A stretch of DNA of 64,000 bases. It comes from Pseudomonadales bacterium (GTDB lineage: Bacteria; Pseudomonadota; Gammaproteobacteria; Pseudomonadales; IMCC2047). Shown here piece after piece: positions 1-8,746 of this stretch. The position numbers and the translations under genes are program-made. The notes under the pieces were generated by a model. It ran no database searches and was not told the origin of the DNA. It saw only the letters and a program-made list of their open reading frames with translations. The DNA lies in contig JACKNY010000003.1 of NCBI GenBank assembly GCA_024234615.1, positions 372,001 through 436,000 on the forward strand, read 5' to 3'. Position 1 is the stretch's first letter; every line of letters starts with the position of its first letter.

Positions 1-1357
1 TCCCGGCACAGGTAAAACCCTTTTGGCAAAAGCGATTGCAGGCGAAGCCAAAGTTCCCTTCTTTACCATTTCCGGCTCAGATTTCGTAGAAATGTTTGTC
101 GGTGTGGGCGCTTCCCGTGTGCGAGATATGTTTGATCAAGCAAAAAAACATGCGCCCTGTATTATTTTTATCGATGAAATTGATGCCGTTGGCCGTCATC
201 GCGGCGCAGGCTTGGGCGGTGGACATGACGAAAGAGAGCAAACGCTAAACCAACTGTTAGTCGAAATGGACGGTTTTGAGGGTAAAGAAGGCGTGATCGT
301 CATCGCAGCAACTAACCGTCCCGATGTGCTAGATCCCGCCTTATTGCGTCCGGGCAGATTTGACCGCCAAGTCGTTGTTGGCCTGCCGGATATCCGCGGG
401 CGCGAACAAATCATTAAAGTGCATATGCGTAAAGTACCCTTAGCTGACGACGTGAAAGCCAATGTTATTGCGCGTGGAACTCCCGGGTTTTCTGGGGCAG
501 ATTTGGCGAACCTGGTTAACGAAGCAGCGCTCTTTGCCGCCCGCTCGAATAACCGTACGGTAACGATGCGTGAATTCGAATTGGCTAAGGATAAAATTAT
601 GATGGGGGCGGAAAGACGCTCCATGGTGATGTCCGAGAAAGAGAAGCTCAACACCGCCTACCATGAAGCAGGGCATACCATCGTCGGACGCTTAGTGCCA
701 GAGCACGACCCCGTCTATAAGGTCAGCATTATCCCACGTGGAAGGGCTCTTGGCGTAACTATGTTTCTGCCGGAAGAAGACCGTTATAGCCATAGCAAAA
801 GGGCGCTGATGAGCCAGGTATGCAGCTTGTTTGGCGGCCGCATCGCTGAGGAAATGATTCTTGGCGCAGACGGGGTAACGACAGGAGCAGCCAATGATAT
901 TAAGCGTGCCACCGCCATGGTGCGCAGCATGGTCACTAAGTGGGGCTTGTCAGAAAAAATGGGACCCCTGATGTATGAAGAAGATGACGGCGAGGTTTTT
1001 CTGGGGCGCTCGGCTGCAGGTCATCAAAGCCATGTATCATCTGAAACCAAGCGTCTTATTGATGAAGAGATTCGCGTTATTATCGATAGCTGCTACGATC
1101 AAGCTAAGCAATTGTTGCAGGAGAATATTGAAAAACTGCACAGCATGGCCAATGCTCTTATGCTCTACGAAACACTGGATTCTGATCAAATTGATGACAT
1201 TATGGAGGGTAAAACGCCACGTCCACCTTCCGATTGGGATGAAGGTTCCTCAGGCGAATCTGGCAGCACTACCGCAAAAAAGACGACAGATATCGACACT
1301 CCAGCCGATGATACGAAGTTTAAAGACTCTCCTGGGAAACCAGCTAGCGAACATTAA
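1..1357 (+). CDS. ftsH: ATP-dependent zinc metalloprotease FtsH (5' truncated by window edge)
   Basis: Membrane-anchored AAA+ protease that degrades misassembled membrane proteins and regulatory proteins. The reading frame is already open at base 2 and starts inside the Walker A motif (PGTGKT), so the N-terminal membrane segments and the start codon lie outside the window. Visible in order are Walker A, Walker B (IIFIDEIDAV), the second region of homology with Arg fingers (RPGRFDRQ), and the zinc protease motif HEAGH near base 662. The C-terminal tail is low complexity, rich in Ser, Thr, Lys and Asp, as is common in this family. folP follows after 19 bases, the usual ftsH-folP-glmM arrangement in gammaproteobacteria. 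The internal TTG at base 23 is not the real start. Confidence 0.98.
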   Translation, partial: PGTGKTLLAKAIAGEAKVPFFTISGSDFVEMFVGVGASRVRDMFDQAKKHAPCIIFIDEIDAVGRHRGAGLGGGHDEREQTLNQLLVEMDGFEGKEGVIVIAATNRPDVLDPALLRPGRFDRQVVVGLPDIRGREQIIKVHMRKVPLADDVKANVIARGTPGFSGADLANLVNEAALFAARSNNRTVTMREFELAKDKIMMGAERRSMVMSEKEKLNTAYHEAGHTIVGRLVPEHDPVYKVSIIPRGRALGVTMFLPEEDRYSHSKRALMSQVCSLFGGRIAEEMILGADGVTTGAANDIKRATAMVRSMVTKWGLSEKMGPLMYEEDDGEVFLGRSAAGHQSHVSSETKRLIDEEIRVIIDSCYDQAKQLLQENIEKLHSMANALMLYETLDSDQIDDIMEGKTPRPPSDWDEGSSGESGSTTAKKTTDIDTPADDTKFKDSPGKPASEH

Positions 1358-1376
1358 GTATCCCTCCGCCTAAGCC

Positions 1377-2264
1377 ATGCCCATGGCCCACACTATTCAA
1401 CCAAGGCCGTCACAGCAGTTAAACTGTGGCGGCTCAACGCTCGACCTAACCACTCCCCAGATTATGGGCATTCTGAATGTGACGCCAGACTCCTTTTCCG
1501 ATGGCGGTCGCTATTTTAGCGGCAATACTCTTTGCCTAGATAAGGCCTTAGCCCGGGCAGAACAAATGCTCAGCGAAGGGGCAGTAATTATCGATGTGGG
1601 AGGAGAGTCTACGCGACCAGGCGCCGAAGCCGTTAGCTTGCAGGAAGAGTTAGACCGAGTCATTCCAGTTATCGAAGCAATCACTAATAATTTGCCAACG
1701 ATTATTTCGGTCGACACCAGCACACCAGAAGTAATGCTAGCGGCGGCAAACGCTGGTGCTGGGCTGATCAATGACGTACGCGCCTTAACTCGGAAAGGCG
1801 CACTGGCCGCAGCGGCCACCACAGGGCTGCCGGTCTGTCTGATGCACATGCTTAATGAGCCTGAGACAATGCAGCAGCAGCCTACCTATCGAGATGTTGT
1901 CACTGAGATTTATGACTATCTTGCGGCACGCATGCTGGACTGCAGTAAAGCAGGCATAGCACCCGATAAGCTACTTGTCGACCCAGGTATCGGGTTTGGA
2001 AAAACGCTGGAACATAATCTACAGTTACTAAGCAATTTAAACGCCTTTGCCGACCTCAATGCGCCACTGCTAATAGGCGTATCACGGAAAACAATGATCG
2101 GCCAAATTTTGAACAAACCAACTGGGCAACGCCTATATGGCAGTTTAGCTGCCGCCACTTTAGCGGTAGCCCAAGGAGCGAAAATTATAAGATGTCACGA
2201 TGTTGCTGAAACATTTGACTCAATTCGAGTAGCCAGCGTGATAACTAACGCAAAATATGACTAG
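1377..2264 (+). CDS. folP: dihydropteroate synthase
   Basis: Condenses p-aminobenzoate with dihydropterin pyrophosphate in folate synthesis; this is the sulfonamide target. The 295-aa TIM-barrel protein has the signature MGILNVTPDSFSDGG near residue 30 and the second signature IDVGGESTRPGA near residue 73. Later it has DPGIGFGKT and a terminal GVSRKTMIG-type phosphate-binding loop. Length is close to the family norm of about 280. Two ATG codons six bases apart (1377 and 1383) are possible starts. It lies between ftsH and glmM with short gaps, consistent with cotranscription. Other folate genes (a pteridine reductase, folK, folB) are 43 kb away at 44.9-46.6 kb. Confidence 0.97.
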   Translation: MPMAHTIQPRPSQQLNCGGSTLDLTTPQIMGILNVTPDSFSDGGRYFSGNTLCLDKALARAEQMLSEGAVIIDVGGESTRPGAEAVSLQEELDRVIPVIEAITNNLPTIISVDTSTPEVMLAAANAGAGLINDVRALTRKGALAAAATTGLPVCLMHMLNEPETMQQQPTYRDVVTEIYDYLAARMLDCSKAGIAPDKLLVDPGIGFGKTLEHNLQLLSNLNAFADLNAPLLIGVSRKTMIGQILNKPTGQRLYGSLAAATLAVAQGAKIIRCHDVAETFDSIRVASVITNAKYD

Positions 2265-2272
2265 GATTAATC

Positions 2273-3610
2273 ATGAGTAAAAAGTATTTTGGAACCGATG
2301 GTATTCGCGGCAAGGTCGGCGAAACACCAATTACCGCTGAATTTATGCTTAGATTGGGCTGGGCGGCAGGTCGCGTGTTCGCCGAGAAAGGCTACAGTCA
2401 TATTCTGATTGGTAAGGATACTCGGATATCCGGCTATATGTTTGAGTCGGCGCTAGAAGCCGGCATTATCTCTGCCGGTGTCAATATCAGCATGCTGGGG
2501 CCAATGCCAACTCCGGCCATTGCCTATCTGACCCGTACCTTTCACGCTCAGGCAGGCATCGTCATCAGCGCCTCCCATAACCCTTACTATGATAACGGCA
2601 TTAAATTTTTTTCCGGCGAAGGAAAGAAACTACCTGATGAACTGGAATATGCGATTGAGGCAGAGCTCGAACGTCCTTTATATACAGTAGAATCACATTC
2701 ATTAGGTAAGGCCTCGCGCATTGCGGATGCAGCTGGTCGTTATATCGAGTTTTGCAAAAGCACTGCTCCCTCTGGTATCGATCTAAAAGGCTTAAAATTG
2801 GCGATCGACTGCGCCCACGGCGCTACCTATCATATCGCACCATCGGTTTTTAAAGAGCTGGGCGCAAAAGTGAAACCCATTGGGGTTAATCCTGATGGAC
2901 TGAATATTAATGAAAATTGTGGTTCGACTAAACCGGAGTCGCTACGCCAAGTGGTTTTGGATGAAGGCTGTGATCTGGGGATCGCTTTCGATGGCGACGG
3001 CGATAGAGTGTTGATGATCGACCATAAGGGTGAGGTCTTAGATGGCGATGAGTTAATCTACATTATCGCACGCCAGCAGCATAAGGATAATGCTTTGCGC
3101 GGCGGTGTGGTTGGAACGCTTATGAGCAACTTGGGAATGGAACTTGCGCTCAACGCATTGGATATCCCTTTTGAGCGTGCTCAGGTTGGTGACCGCTATG
3201 TATTAGAAGAGTTGGTCAAACAAGGCTGGTTGCTAGGAGGAGAATCCTCAGGGCATATTATTTGCCTTGACAAAGCCACTACCGGAGATGGCATTGTTGC
3301 TGCATTACAGGTGTTAGGTGCAATGACAAGAAGCGGGCATAATCTGCATGAACTAAAACAAAGCATGACTAAAATGCCGCAAACTATGGTTAATGTACGC
3401 TTGGCAGAACGCTGTGACCCTACCCAGGATCAGGCCGTACAAAAGGCGGTTGTGGCGACCGAACAAAGGCTGGGAGATCAAGGCCGTGTGCTGTTGCGCA
3501 TGTCAGGCACTGAGCCATTAGTACGTGTCATGGTTGAGGGAGAGGATGCAGCACTGGTCAACCAGCTCGCCAACGAATTGGCGGACTCAGTGAAAAAAGC
3601 AATGGGTTAG
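2273..3610 (+). CDS. glmM: phosphoglucosamine mutase
   Basis: Interconverts glucosamine-6-phosphate and glucosamine-1-phosphate on the way to UDP-GlcNAc for peptidoglycan and LPS. The 445-aa protein starts KKYFGTDGIRG. It carries the phosphoserine loop (VISASHNPYYDNG, active Ser near residue 101), the Mg-binding loop DGDGDR and the C-terminal phosphate-binding loop RMSGTEPLVRVM. All motifs of the alpha-D-phosphohexomutase family are intact and the length is normal. It begins eight bases after the folP stop, so it is very likely in the same transcript. A gap of about 120 bases separates it from tpiA. Confidence 0.98.
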   Translation: MSKKYFGTDGIRGKVGETPITAEFMLRLGWAAGRVFAEKGYSHILIGKDTRISGYMFESALEAGIISAGVNISMLGPMPTPAIAYLTRTFHAQAGIVISASHNPYYDNGIKFFSGEGKKLPDELEYAIEAELERPLYTVESHSLGKASRIADAAGRYIEFCKSTAPSGIDLKGLKLAIDCAHGATYHIAPSVFKELGAKVKPIGVNPDGLNINENCGSTKPESLRQVVLDEGCDLGIAFDGDGDRVLMIDHKGEVLDGDELIYIIARQQHKDNALRGGVVGTLMSNLGMELALNALDIPFERAQVGDRYVLEELVKQGWLLGGESSGHIICLDKATTGDGIVAALQVLGAMTRSGHNLHELKQSMTKMPQTMVNVRLAERCDPTQDQAVQKAVVATEQRLGDQGRVLLRMSGTEPLVRVMVEGEDAALVNQLANELADSVKKAMG

Positions 3611-3733
3611 CATACAGCTTCTGCTGTCACTCAAAGAATTACTTAATCTTGCACCAGACTGCCTGATACCGGCTTGTAAGTTAGCTCCAACTTAGTTAGT
3701 ATTGGCGCCCTTCGCGAAAGGTACGATAGATTT

Positions 3734-4480
3734 ATGCGGCGTAGATGGGTCATCGCAAACTGGAAAATGAATGGTGACAAAGCCAGCGTTGAGCGTTTGC
3801 TTGGCACCCTGAAAGAAAGTTGTGAGAACGTGTCGAGCGGCATCGTTATCTGTCCTCCAGTGATTTTTTTGGAACAAACGCAGCGGCTTCTCAACGGCAC
3901 ATCGATTAGCTGGGGGGCGCAAAATGTGAATGCCAATAACCATGGCGCTTATACAGGTGAAGTCTCTGTCCCCATGTTGCAGGAGTTTGGTTGTAGCCAT
4001 GTTCTCGTAGGGCATTCCGAACGACGTCACCTGTTTGCTGAAACTGATCAACAGGTAGCAGAAAAGTTTAAGGCCGTAGCAAATGCCGGATTAACACCTG
4101 TTTTGTGTGTCGGAGAAAGCGAGCAAGAAAGGAATGACGGCAACACCGAAGGAATAGTTTTAAGGCAGCTAAGTGCAGTCATTGAATTGGCCGGTATCGC
4201 GAGCTTTCGTCACGCAATGATTGCCTACGAACCAGTTTGGGCAATTGGAACAGGCAATACTGCGACGCCAGAGCAAGCACAAGAAGTGCATTATATTATT
4301 CGTCAGCGAATCGGCTTATTAGCGAAGGAATTAGCGCAGCTACCTATTTTGTACGGCGGCAGCGTCAACCATGATAACGCATTGAGCTTGTTTGCTATGC
4401 CGGATATTGACGGTGGACTGATCGGCGGAGCATCGCTCGACAGCCAAACATTTACTGCGATTTGCAACGCAGCAGGATAA
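3734..4480 (+). CDS. tpiA: triose-phosphate isomerase
   Basis: Interconverts dihydroxyacetone phosphate and glyceraldehyde-3-phosphate in glycolysis and gluconeogenesis. The 248-aa TIM barrel shows the N-terminal WKMN with catalytic Lys, the electrophilic His in VGHSERR, and the catalytic Glu in AYEPVWAIGTG. It ends with the phosphate loop LYGGSV and GGLIGGASL. The annotated ATG follows about 120 noncoding bases after glmM. The position between glmM and secG matches Pseudomonas-like gammaproteobacteria rather than the enteric order. The stop is three bases from the secG start, so the two are probably translated from one message. Confidence 0.98.
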   Translation: MRRRWVIANWKMNGDKASVERLLGTLKESCENVSSGIVICPPVIFLEQTQRLLNGTSISWGAQNVNANNHGAYTGEVSVPMLQEFGCSHVLVGHSERRHLFAETDQQVAEKFKAVANAGLTPVLCVGESEQERNDGNTEGIVLRQLSAVIELAGIASFRHAMIAYEPVWAIGTGNTATPEQAQEVHYIIRQRIGLLAKELAQLPILYGGSVNHDNALSLFAMPDIDGGLIGGASLDSQTFTAICNAAG

Positions 4481-4483
4481 AAA

Positions 4484-4870
4484 ATGGAAAGTATCATATT
4501 AATAGTACATGTATTGTTAGCTCTGGCCGTAATTGGTCTAGTGCTATTACAGCAAGGCAAGGGCGCTGATGCTGGTGCGTCATTCGGCGCGGGCGCATCA
4601 CAAACGGTATTCGGCAGCCAAGGTTCAGGGAATTTTCTCACTCGCACAACAGCCATTCTCGCCACGTTATTCTTTATTACGAGTTTTGCGTTGGCTGTTT
4701 ACGCAAAACAAAAAGCATCTGCAGAAGAAAACTTAGGCTTCCCAGACCCCGTAGTGATCGAACAAAAACAAAGCCTCCCAGAAAATCAGCCCGTCACAGA
4801 CGGCAACTTGCCGACGCTGGACGAAACCGCACAAGACATGGACACCGATTTGCCAAAAATTGATGAGTAA
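4484..4870 (+). CDS. secG: preprotein translocase subunit SecG
   Basis: Small inner-membrane subunit of the SecYEG channel. The 128-aa protein has a first membrane helix (residues 3-22, LALAVIGLVLLQQGKGA), the conserved GASFGAGASQTVFGSQGSGNF loop in part, and a second helix near residues 55-72. The acidic, Pro-containing C-terminal tail of about 50 residues is variable in the family. It is followed after seven bases by tRNA-Leu(GAG), the arrangement conserved in many gammaproteobacteria. Confidence 0.95.
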   Translation: MESIILIVHVLLALAVIGLVLLQQGKGADAGASFGAGASQTVFGSQGSGNFLTRTTAILATLFFITSFALAVYAKQKASAEENLGFPDPVVIEQKQSLPENQPVTDGNLPTLDETAQDMDTDLPKIDE

Positions 4871-4877
4871 AATACTA

Positions 4878-4963
4878 GCCGAAGTGGTGGAATTGGTAGA
4901 CACGCCATCTTGAGGGGGTGGTGAGCTATGCTCGTGCGGGTTCAAGTCCCGCCTTCGGCACCA
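4878..4963 (+). tRNA. leuU: tRNA-Leu(GAG)
   Basis: An 86-nt class II tRNA with encoded CCA at 4961-4963. The acceptor arm GCCGAAG pairs with CTTCGGC. The long variable arm (GGTGAGCTATGCTCGTG region) and the T arm GGTTCAAGTCC are present. The anticodon GAG lies at 4912-4914 in the loop CTTGAGG. It starts seven bases after secG and is presumably co-transcribed with it. It resembles E. coli leuU in sequence and context. Confidence 0.96.
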
Positions 4964-5084
4964 ATTTAATTGAGCAAACCCCTTGTAATTTCCGTTTATC
5001 CTCACCAAGTACAATGAATTCTTCCGCGCTAGGACAAACAAAATTAGCACTTTGCGATATATTTTAAAACTAGTCGGTTTGGGC

Positions 5085-5113
5085 TTGACCGACTGCATTC
5101 AGCTCCCTATAAT
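5085..5113 (+). promoter_or_regulatory. sigma70 promoter for the initiator tRNA
   Basis: TTGACC at 5085-5090 and a consensus TATAAT at 5108-5113 are separated by exactly 17 bases. This predicts transcription from about base 5120, giving a 125-nt leader before the tRNA. No gene lies between 4964 and 5244. The near-consensus elements fit a strongly expressed stable-RNA promoter. Confidence 0.75.
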
Positions 5114-5244
5114 CCGTCTTCCTTTTTAAGTGGATCAGTTAAGGTTCTACTTAACAAAAAAGATTATCCGGATGGTTTCTTACCTAAAAGAAGTGCCATT
5201 CACTACTCAGCCTCACCAGGAGGCCTTAGTAAGTAAAGAATTGT

Positions 5245-5323
<79 letters not shown>

Positions 5324-5330
5324 TAAATCA

Positions 5331-5359
5331 AAGGCTTACGCATTGCGTAGGCCTTTTTT
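5331..5359 (+). terminator. intrinsic terminator after tRNA-fMet
   Basis: A hairpin (AAGGCTTACGC, short loop, GCGTAGGCCTT with one G:T pair) is followed by a run of six T. It lies ten bases beyond the tRNA end, on the island side of the attachment core, so it is supplied by the element and now terminates the tRNA transcript. Confidence 0.8.
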
Positions 5360-5505
5360 ATTTCTTGCTTAAGGACAATGTAAGGACGACTTAGCTAGCA
5401 TTTCTCCTTTCCTGCAACATTTACAACAATTTTTACTTCCTTTGGCGCATCAGATTATGCTAATGGTAAACATATTGAAATTTAGATTAGAGTGAATTAG
5501 CACTA

Positions 5506-6219
5506 ATGACGTTGAATCAGGAAGAACAAGCTATTGAAACTCGAGCTCTTGATTACGCTAGAAAAAATAAAAATCGAATCGCTAAGGATTTGACGTCGCC
5601 CAGTAAGTACGTTGCGGAAGAAACTCCTGTATCTGTATTCATGGCGGGATCGCCGGGAGCCGGTAAAACGGAGGCTTCCATAGAGTTAATAAATCTATAC
5701 CGTAATGACGGCCCAGATATATTAAGAATAGATTTAGACGAATTAAGAACTCATTTTATAGATTACAACGGTAAAAATGCGTATTTATTTCAGGGTGCGG
5801 CATCTATTCTCTTAAGTAAAATTCATGATTTAGCGCTAAAAAACAGACAAAGTTTTATACTTGACGGAACATTAACGAATTATAGGATTGCGAAAGATAA
5901 CATTAAAAGGTCACTTTCAAGAGATCGATTTGTGCAAATATTATATGTATATCAAGATCCGATACTTGCTTGGGAGTTCGTTGAGGCGCGGGAAAAAACT
6001 GAAGGCCGAAGAATATTGAAAGAAACATTTATTGAGCAGTATTTTCAGGCCCGTAATGTAGTGAACCGCCTAAAAACTAGGTTTCAAAAAAATATCGCCG
6101 TAGATTTACTGCTAAAAAATAATGATGGTTCCAACAGAGTATATAAAGCGAATATCAACAAAATTGACAATTTCGTACCTGAGAAATATACTGAAATTGA
6201 ACTTCAACGCATCCTTTGA
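5506..6219 (+). CDS. zeta-toxin-family P-loop kinase
   Basis: The 237-aa protein has a Walker A motif at residues 48-55 (GSPGAGKT), an RIDLDELR segment at 74-81 corresponding to the catalytic Asp region of zeta toxins, and a LDGT motif near residue 119. Zeta/PezT enzymes phosphorylate UDP-N-acetylglucosamine-type substrates and block wall synthesis; that activity is inferred here. Epsilon/PezA-type antitoxins normally lie upstream, but none is found between the tRNA and this gene. A 53-aa ORF follows 23 bases downstream. The gene lies just inside attL on the strand opposite to the rest of the element, the typical place for accessory cargo. A role in element maintenance or phage defence is plausible but unproven. 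Confidence 0.8.
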   Translation: MTLNQEEQAIETRALDYARKNKNRIAKDLTSPSKYVAEETPVSVFMAGSPGAGKTEASIELINLYRNDGPDILRIDLDELRTHFIDYNGKNAYLFQGAASILLSKIHDLALKNRQSFILDGTLTNYRIAKDNIKRSLSRDRFVQILYVYQDPILAWEFVEAREKTEGRRILKETFIEQYFQARNVVNRLKTRFQKNIAVDLLLKNNDGSNRVYKANINKIDNFVPEKYTEIELQRIL

Positions 6220-6242
6220 TCTATTCGGGTTTTTATAAATAG

Positions 6243-6404
6243 ATGAAAATTTTCAATTTTAATCGAGTGTCAGGATCTACTAAATTCTCAGAATTTATTA
6301 GGAATGCTTCGTCGCGTGAAAAGAAGCGTGTATTTGCTGATGTTTTGGTTAAAGCAACTGAAAGACAAACGCGTATACTCGAGGAAGTTAAAGCAAGCGC
6401 TTAG
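6243..6404 (+). CDS. small 53-aa protein downstream of the zeta-like kinase, possible partner
   Basis: ATG at 6243 to TAG at 6402-6404 encodes 53 residues, highly charged and probably helical (MKIFNFNRVSG start, then SREKKRV and ATERQTRILEEVK). It begins 23 bases after the kinase stop and ends 24 bases before a strong terminator, so the two genes form a tidy two-gene unit. A small protein paired with a zeta-like kinase suggests an antitoxin or adaptor, though in classical systems the antitoxin comes first. No strong Shine-Dalgarno is seen, which suggests translational coupling. No family is recognised. Confidence 0.6.
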   Translation: MKIFNFNRVSGSTKFSEFIRNASSREKKRVFADVLVKATERQTRILEEVKASA

Positions 6405-6428
6405 TGATCTATAAAGTTTTAGTCGAAA

Positions 6429-6451
6429 CCCCGCCTAGTGCGGGGTTTTTT
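6429..6451 (+). terminator. terminator of the kinase/53-aa unit
   Basis: CCCCGC (6429-6434), a five-base loop, GCGGGG (6440-6445) and six T residues form a textbook intrinsic terminator on the plus strand. It marks the end of the only plus-strand transcription unit of the island. Confidence 0.9.
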
Positions 6452-6550
6452 GTGCCCATTAATTCAGCCTCCATAAATTTAAGGAATAGCTCACGAAACG
6501 CCAGCCTCTTTTGCTACCCTGTCGCACTCTCGGTCTACTTTTGGCGGTAC

Positions 6551-6566
6551 GGTGCAACGTTGCACC
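6551..6566. repeat. 16-bp perfect palindrome, copy A of a three-copy island motif
   Basis: GGTGCAACGTTGCACC is a perfect palindrome followed by ACAC. Related copies with the same CCACAC flank occur at 9993-10024 and 10029-10060, so the motif flanks the structural operon (6756-9898) on both sides. It sits in a 304-base stretch (6452-6755) between the plus-strand terminator and the end of the small terminase gene that holds no convincing gene. A regulator operator or a packaging recognition site is possible. Confidence 0.6.
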
Positions 6567-6755
6567 ACACCGCCAATAAAGTCGCCGGTATCATTGCGCG
6601 GTTGTTTCTTAGCCGCTTCTTATTAGCTTCTTTTGTTCGCTTGCACTCGTTAAAAACCGTTTTTCTCAACTGCACACGCAAAATAAAAACTATCGTGCGG
6701 TACTTATGAAGCAATCAGTTTAAGGATATACCCGCCCTGGGGTATGCTAGTGCCA

Positions 6756-7142
6756 CTAATTCAAAAGCTCGAATTCGTCTGTAGGTTCGTCCGGTTTCTT
6801 TACACCAAGCCGGTGGCGCTCAGTCGGGGCAAACCCTAAACTAGCGAGCGTTTTAACTAACAGTTGCATCTGCCATGCTGCCGGTTCGCCGTTGCGATAC
6901 TGATCCAATAAACCGCAAGAAATCTCCACCATAATGCGGTCTGACGCTCTCAGAACGCCCGGCACCGATTCAGATACCAACTCCCGCCAAATAACCCGCT
7001 GTGGGCCGCTCATGTGAACAGGAGGGTCGCCTACGTCCGGTAATTCGTCAGAATCAAAAGTATTGCGCGTTTCGTGGCGGCATTTCTGATAAGTGCCTTT
7101 TAAATCCAATTGTTCGCGGCTTAATGGTTTTCTACCTTTCAT
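6756..7142 (-). CDS. phage terminase small subunit (P27-like)
   Basis: The 128-aa product begins MKGRKPLSREQLDLKGT. This resembles the GR-P-K-x-L-KG opening of P27-family small terminases, which recognise phage DNA for packaging. A helical region follows, with the conserved segment around VIWRELV...LRASDR. I chose the ATG at 7142 because GAGGGT lies just upstream and the family signature begins there. An in-frame ATG at 7232 would add 30 unrelated residues. It is the last gene of the structural operon. A large terminase is absent from the whole island, so packaging would need a helper phage motor. Confidence 0.72.
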   Translation of the reverse strand: MKGRKPLSREQLDLKGTYQKCRHETRNTFDSDELPDVGDPPVHMSGPQRVIWRELVSESVPGVLRASDRIMVEISCGLLDQYRNGEPAAWQMQLLVKTLASLGFAPTERHRLGVKKPDEPTDEFELLN

Positions 7143-7219
7143 AATACCCTCGGGTCTAATTTTGCACGCATAAAATAAAGGGGGAGCGGCGGTACTTATA
7201 AGCCATTCCATTCGAGGAT

Positions 7220-7462
7220 CTACCCGCCCCACCCTATGCTGTGCTGCTCGAATGGCTCTGTGATCGCGTATATCATGCGCTCGGCTAGTGGTTGCAGATG
7301 ATGCGGTACTCGCGCCACACTGCCTTCAACGCGAACAGGGAACCGTCTAGCACTAAGGTCTAGTATGAGGGGCATTACTTCATCCGTTACCGGTATGCGG
7401 CTACCCTCAGCCAAACACTTAGCGAACTCCAATGTGGCCGGCCTCATATGCGTCGCATCCAA
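7220..7462 (-). CDS. hypothetical 80-aa protein of the structural operon
   Basis: A small open frame between the capsid-side gene and the small terminase. Its start overlaps the end of the upstream gene by 19 bases, a sign of coupled translation; ATG 15 bases further in (7447) is an alternative start. The sequence is mildly acidic with no membrane segment or motif that I recognise. Position between capsid and terminase suggests a head completion or connector protein, but nothing in the sequence proves it. Confidence 0.55.
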   Translation of the reverse strand: MDATHMRPATLEFAKCLAEGSRIPVTDEVMPLILDLSARRFPVRVEGSVARVPHHLQPLAERMIYAITEPFEQHSIGWGG

Positions 7463-7719
7463 GCTTTAAGCGAAGCAATCACGCCTCGCTCATGTTCTAG
7501 CTTTAGATAATCCTCGGCCCATTCAACCGCGCCGGTGCGCTTGTCCTCAAGAATGGCCACCTCTAAATCTGAGCCAGTTAACTTTAGGTCGCTACACATT
7601 GCCCGGTAGCTGGTGAACTCAAATCGAGCCGCCATCTGTTCAAGTGCTGCGTCCAGGTCTGCCGCTTCCTCGGCAATATTGAAAGCGCCATCCTTGGCAG
7701 CAATTCTAAACATCATCAC
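7444..7719 (-). CDS. hypothetical 91-aa protein following the capsid gene
   Basis: Starts with three consecutive ATG codons and overlaps the capsid gene stop by four bases (ATGA), the usual sign of translational coupling in phage operons. The product is helical and charged (segments FNIAEEAADLDAALEQM and AVEWAEDYLKLEHERG). Head-tail connector proteins often occupy this place after the capsid gene, so that is the first guess, but no family signature is visible. Confidence 0.6.
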   Translation of the reverse strand: MMMFRIAAKDGAFNIAEEAADLDAALEQMAARFEFTSYRAMCSDLKLTGSDLEVAILEDKRTGAVEWAEDYLKLEHERGVIASLKAWMRRI

Positions 7720-8744
7720 AGCGAACCTGTAACCAGGGCTGTGCTGTTAGCAATGATCAACGCTATTCGCTGGGTGGCTCTAAGGCTGATCATGTTCTCT
7801 TGGAAGTTTGTCGAGTGGTGCCTGCTGATCTCAACCTCTGGGCCGCTTTCCTCAAACAACACTGCCGCCCGGCTCATGTCGCCAATTAGAAAAGTCCCGG
7901 CAGCAACCTGGGTGGTGACATAAACGCGAACGCCCCAAAGATTGGGTTCGCCTGCGTAACGTGCGCCGCCTGCCGCGTAGGTGTCATCAGATGCGCCGCC
8001 TTTCTTGGTTTCGATTGCGAACCAGTCGGTGGGGTGCAGAATGACCGCATTAGGTGCAAACTTTGCGGCTTGAATTTGCCTTATTGCGGAGCGGATAACA
8101 TCGAGTTGATTAGTAATGTTAGGGCTTTCGTTGCTCCAAGTAGTCGCGCCCTGGATCAAGCCGCTAACATAGTGTGTGGATCCGGAGCCGTTGATCAATT
8201 GGTCTTGCTCGCTCTCTGCAAGATCAACTAATAGGCTTTGCTGCATAAACGCCTGGAATGCGCCGGAGTCGCTCATCAGCTGTTTACTGACCGCCGCCGT
8301 AACGCCTAGGGTGCTCATTGGCTCGAATACGCTAGCAAATGTATATGCCTGCTGTCCCATCGAGGTATTGTCAGGAACTACCGCCGGGCTGCCTTGTGTA
8401 AACACTGTGCGTACTGGGTATTCAACTTGCCCCTGATCACTGGCGAATGTCGGTAACAATGACCGCAGGAATAATGGCTGAGTCGCTCCAGGGTCAATGC
8501 TGGGCCGCATAGAGAATGCCAACGGATCATTTAGCGCCTGTGTTGTTGTAACCGCAGACTTGCGCTCGATGTCGGATATTTTAAACTTCGCAATGGCGCT
8601 GGCTTTTCCGTTTAACACTGCTTTGGTGTCGGCAGCTGATAGGATGCGGTCGGCCAGTGTTTTGTGCTGTGGTCTCAAGCCTAATTGATGCGCTTGAATT
8701 GAAACAATGCCATCTAAGCATTTTGCTATTTGTTGTTCAGACAT
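7716..8744 (-). CDS. HK97-family phage major capsid protein
   Basis: The 342-aa protein has the features of HK97 gp5-like capsids. An N-terminal helical segment of about 85 residues is probably the scaffolding delta domain removed by the protease. A beta-rich region follows (VEYPVRTVF), then a central acidic helix with an ESEQDQLINGSG motif typical of these capsids. The A-domain stretch around NAVILHPTDWFAIE and GVRVYVTTQVAAGTFLIGDM completes the fold. A good ribosome site (GAGGAATTTAACC before ATG) lies two bases downstream of the protease stop. The protein is complete with no frameshift, so the element can probably build its own shell. Confidence 0.92.
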   Translation of the reverse strand: MSEQQIAKCLDGIVSIQAHQLGLRPQHKTLADRILSAADTKAVLNGKASAIAKFKISDIERKSAVTTTQALNDPLAFSMRPSIDPGATQPLFLRSLLPTFASDQGQVEYPVRTVFTQGSPAVVPDNTSMGQQAYTFASVFEPMSTLGVTAAVSKQLMSDSGAFQAFMQQSLLVDLAESEQDQLINGSGSTHYVSGLIQGATTWSNESPNITNQLDVIRSAIRQIQAAKFAPNAVILHPTDWFAIETKKGGASDDTYAAGGARYAGEPNLWGVRVYVTTQVAAGTFLIGDMSRAAVLFEESGPEVEISRHHSTNFQENMISLRATQRIALIIANSTALVTGSL

Positions 8745-8746
8745 GG

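Noticed and set aside
6404..6709. 101-codon plus-strand open frame
   Set aside because: It runs through a strong terminator and an operator-like palindrome, and the product is low-quality with no ribosome site.
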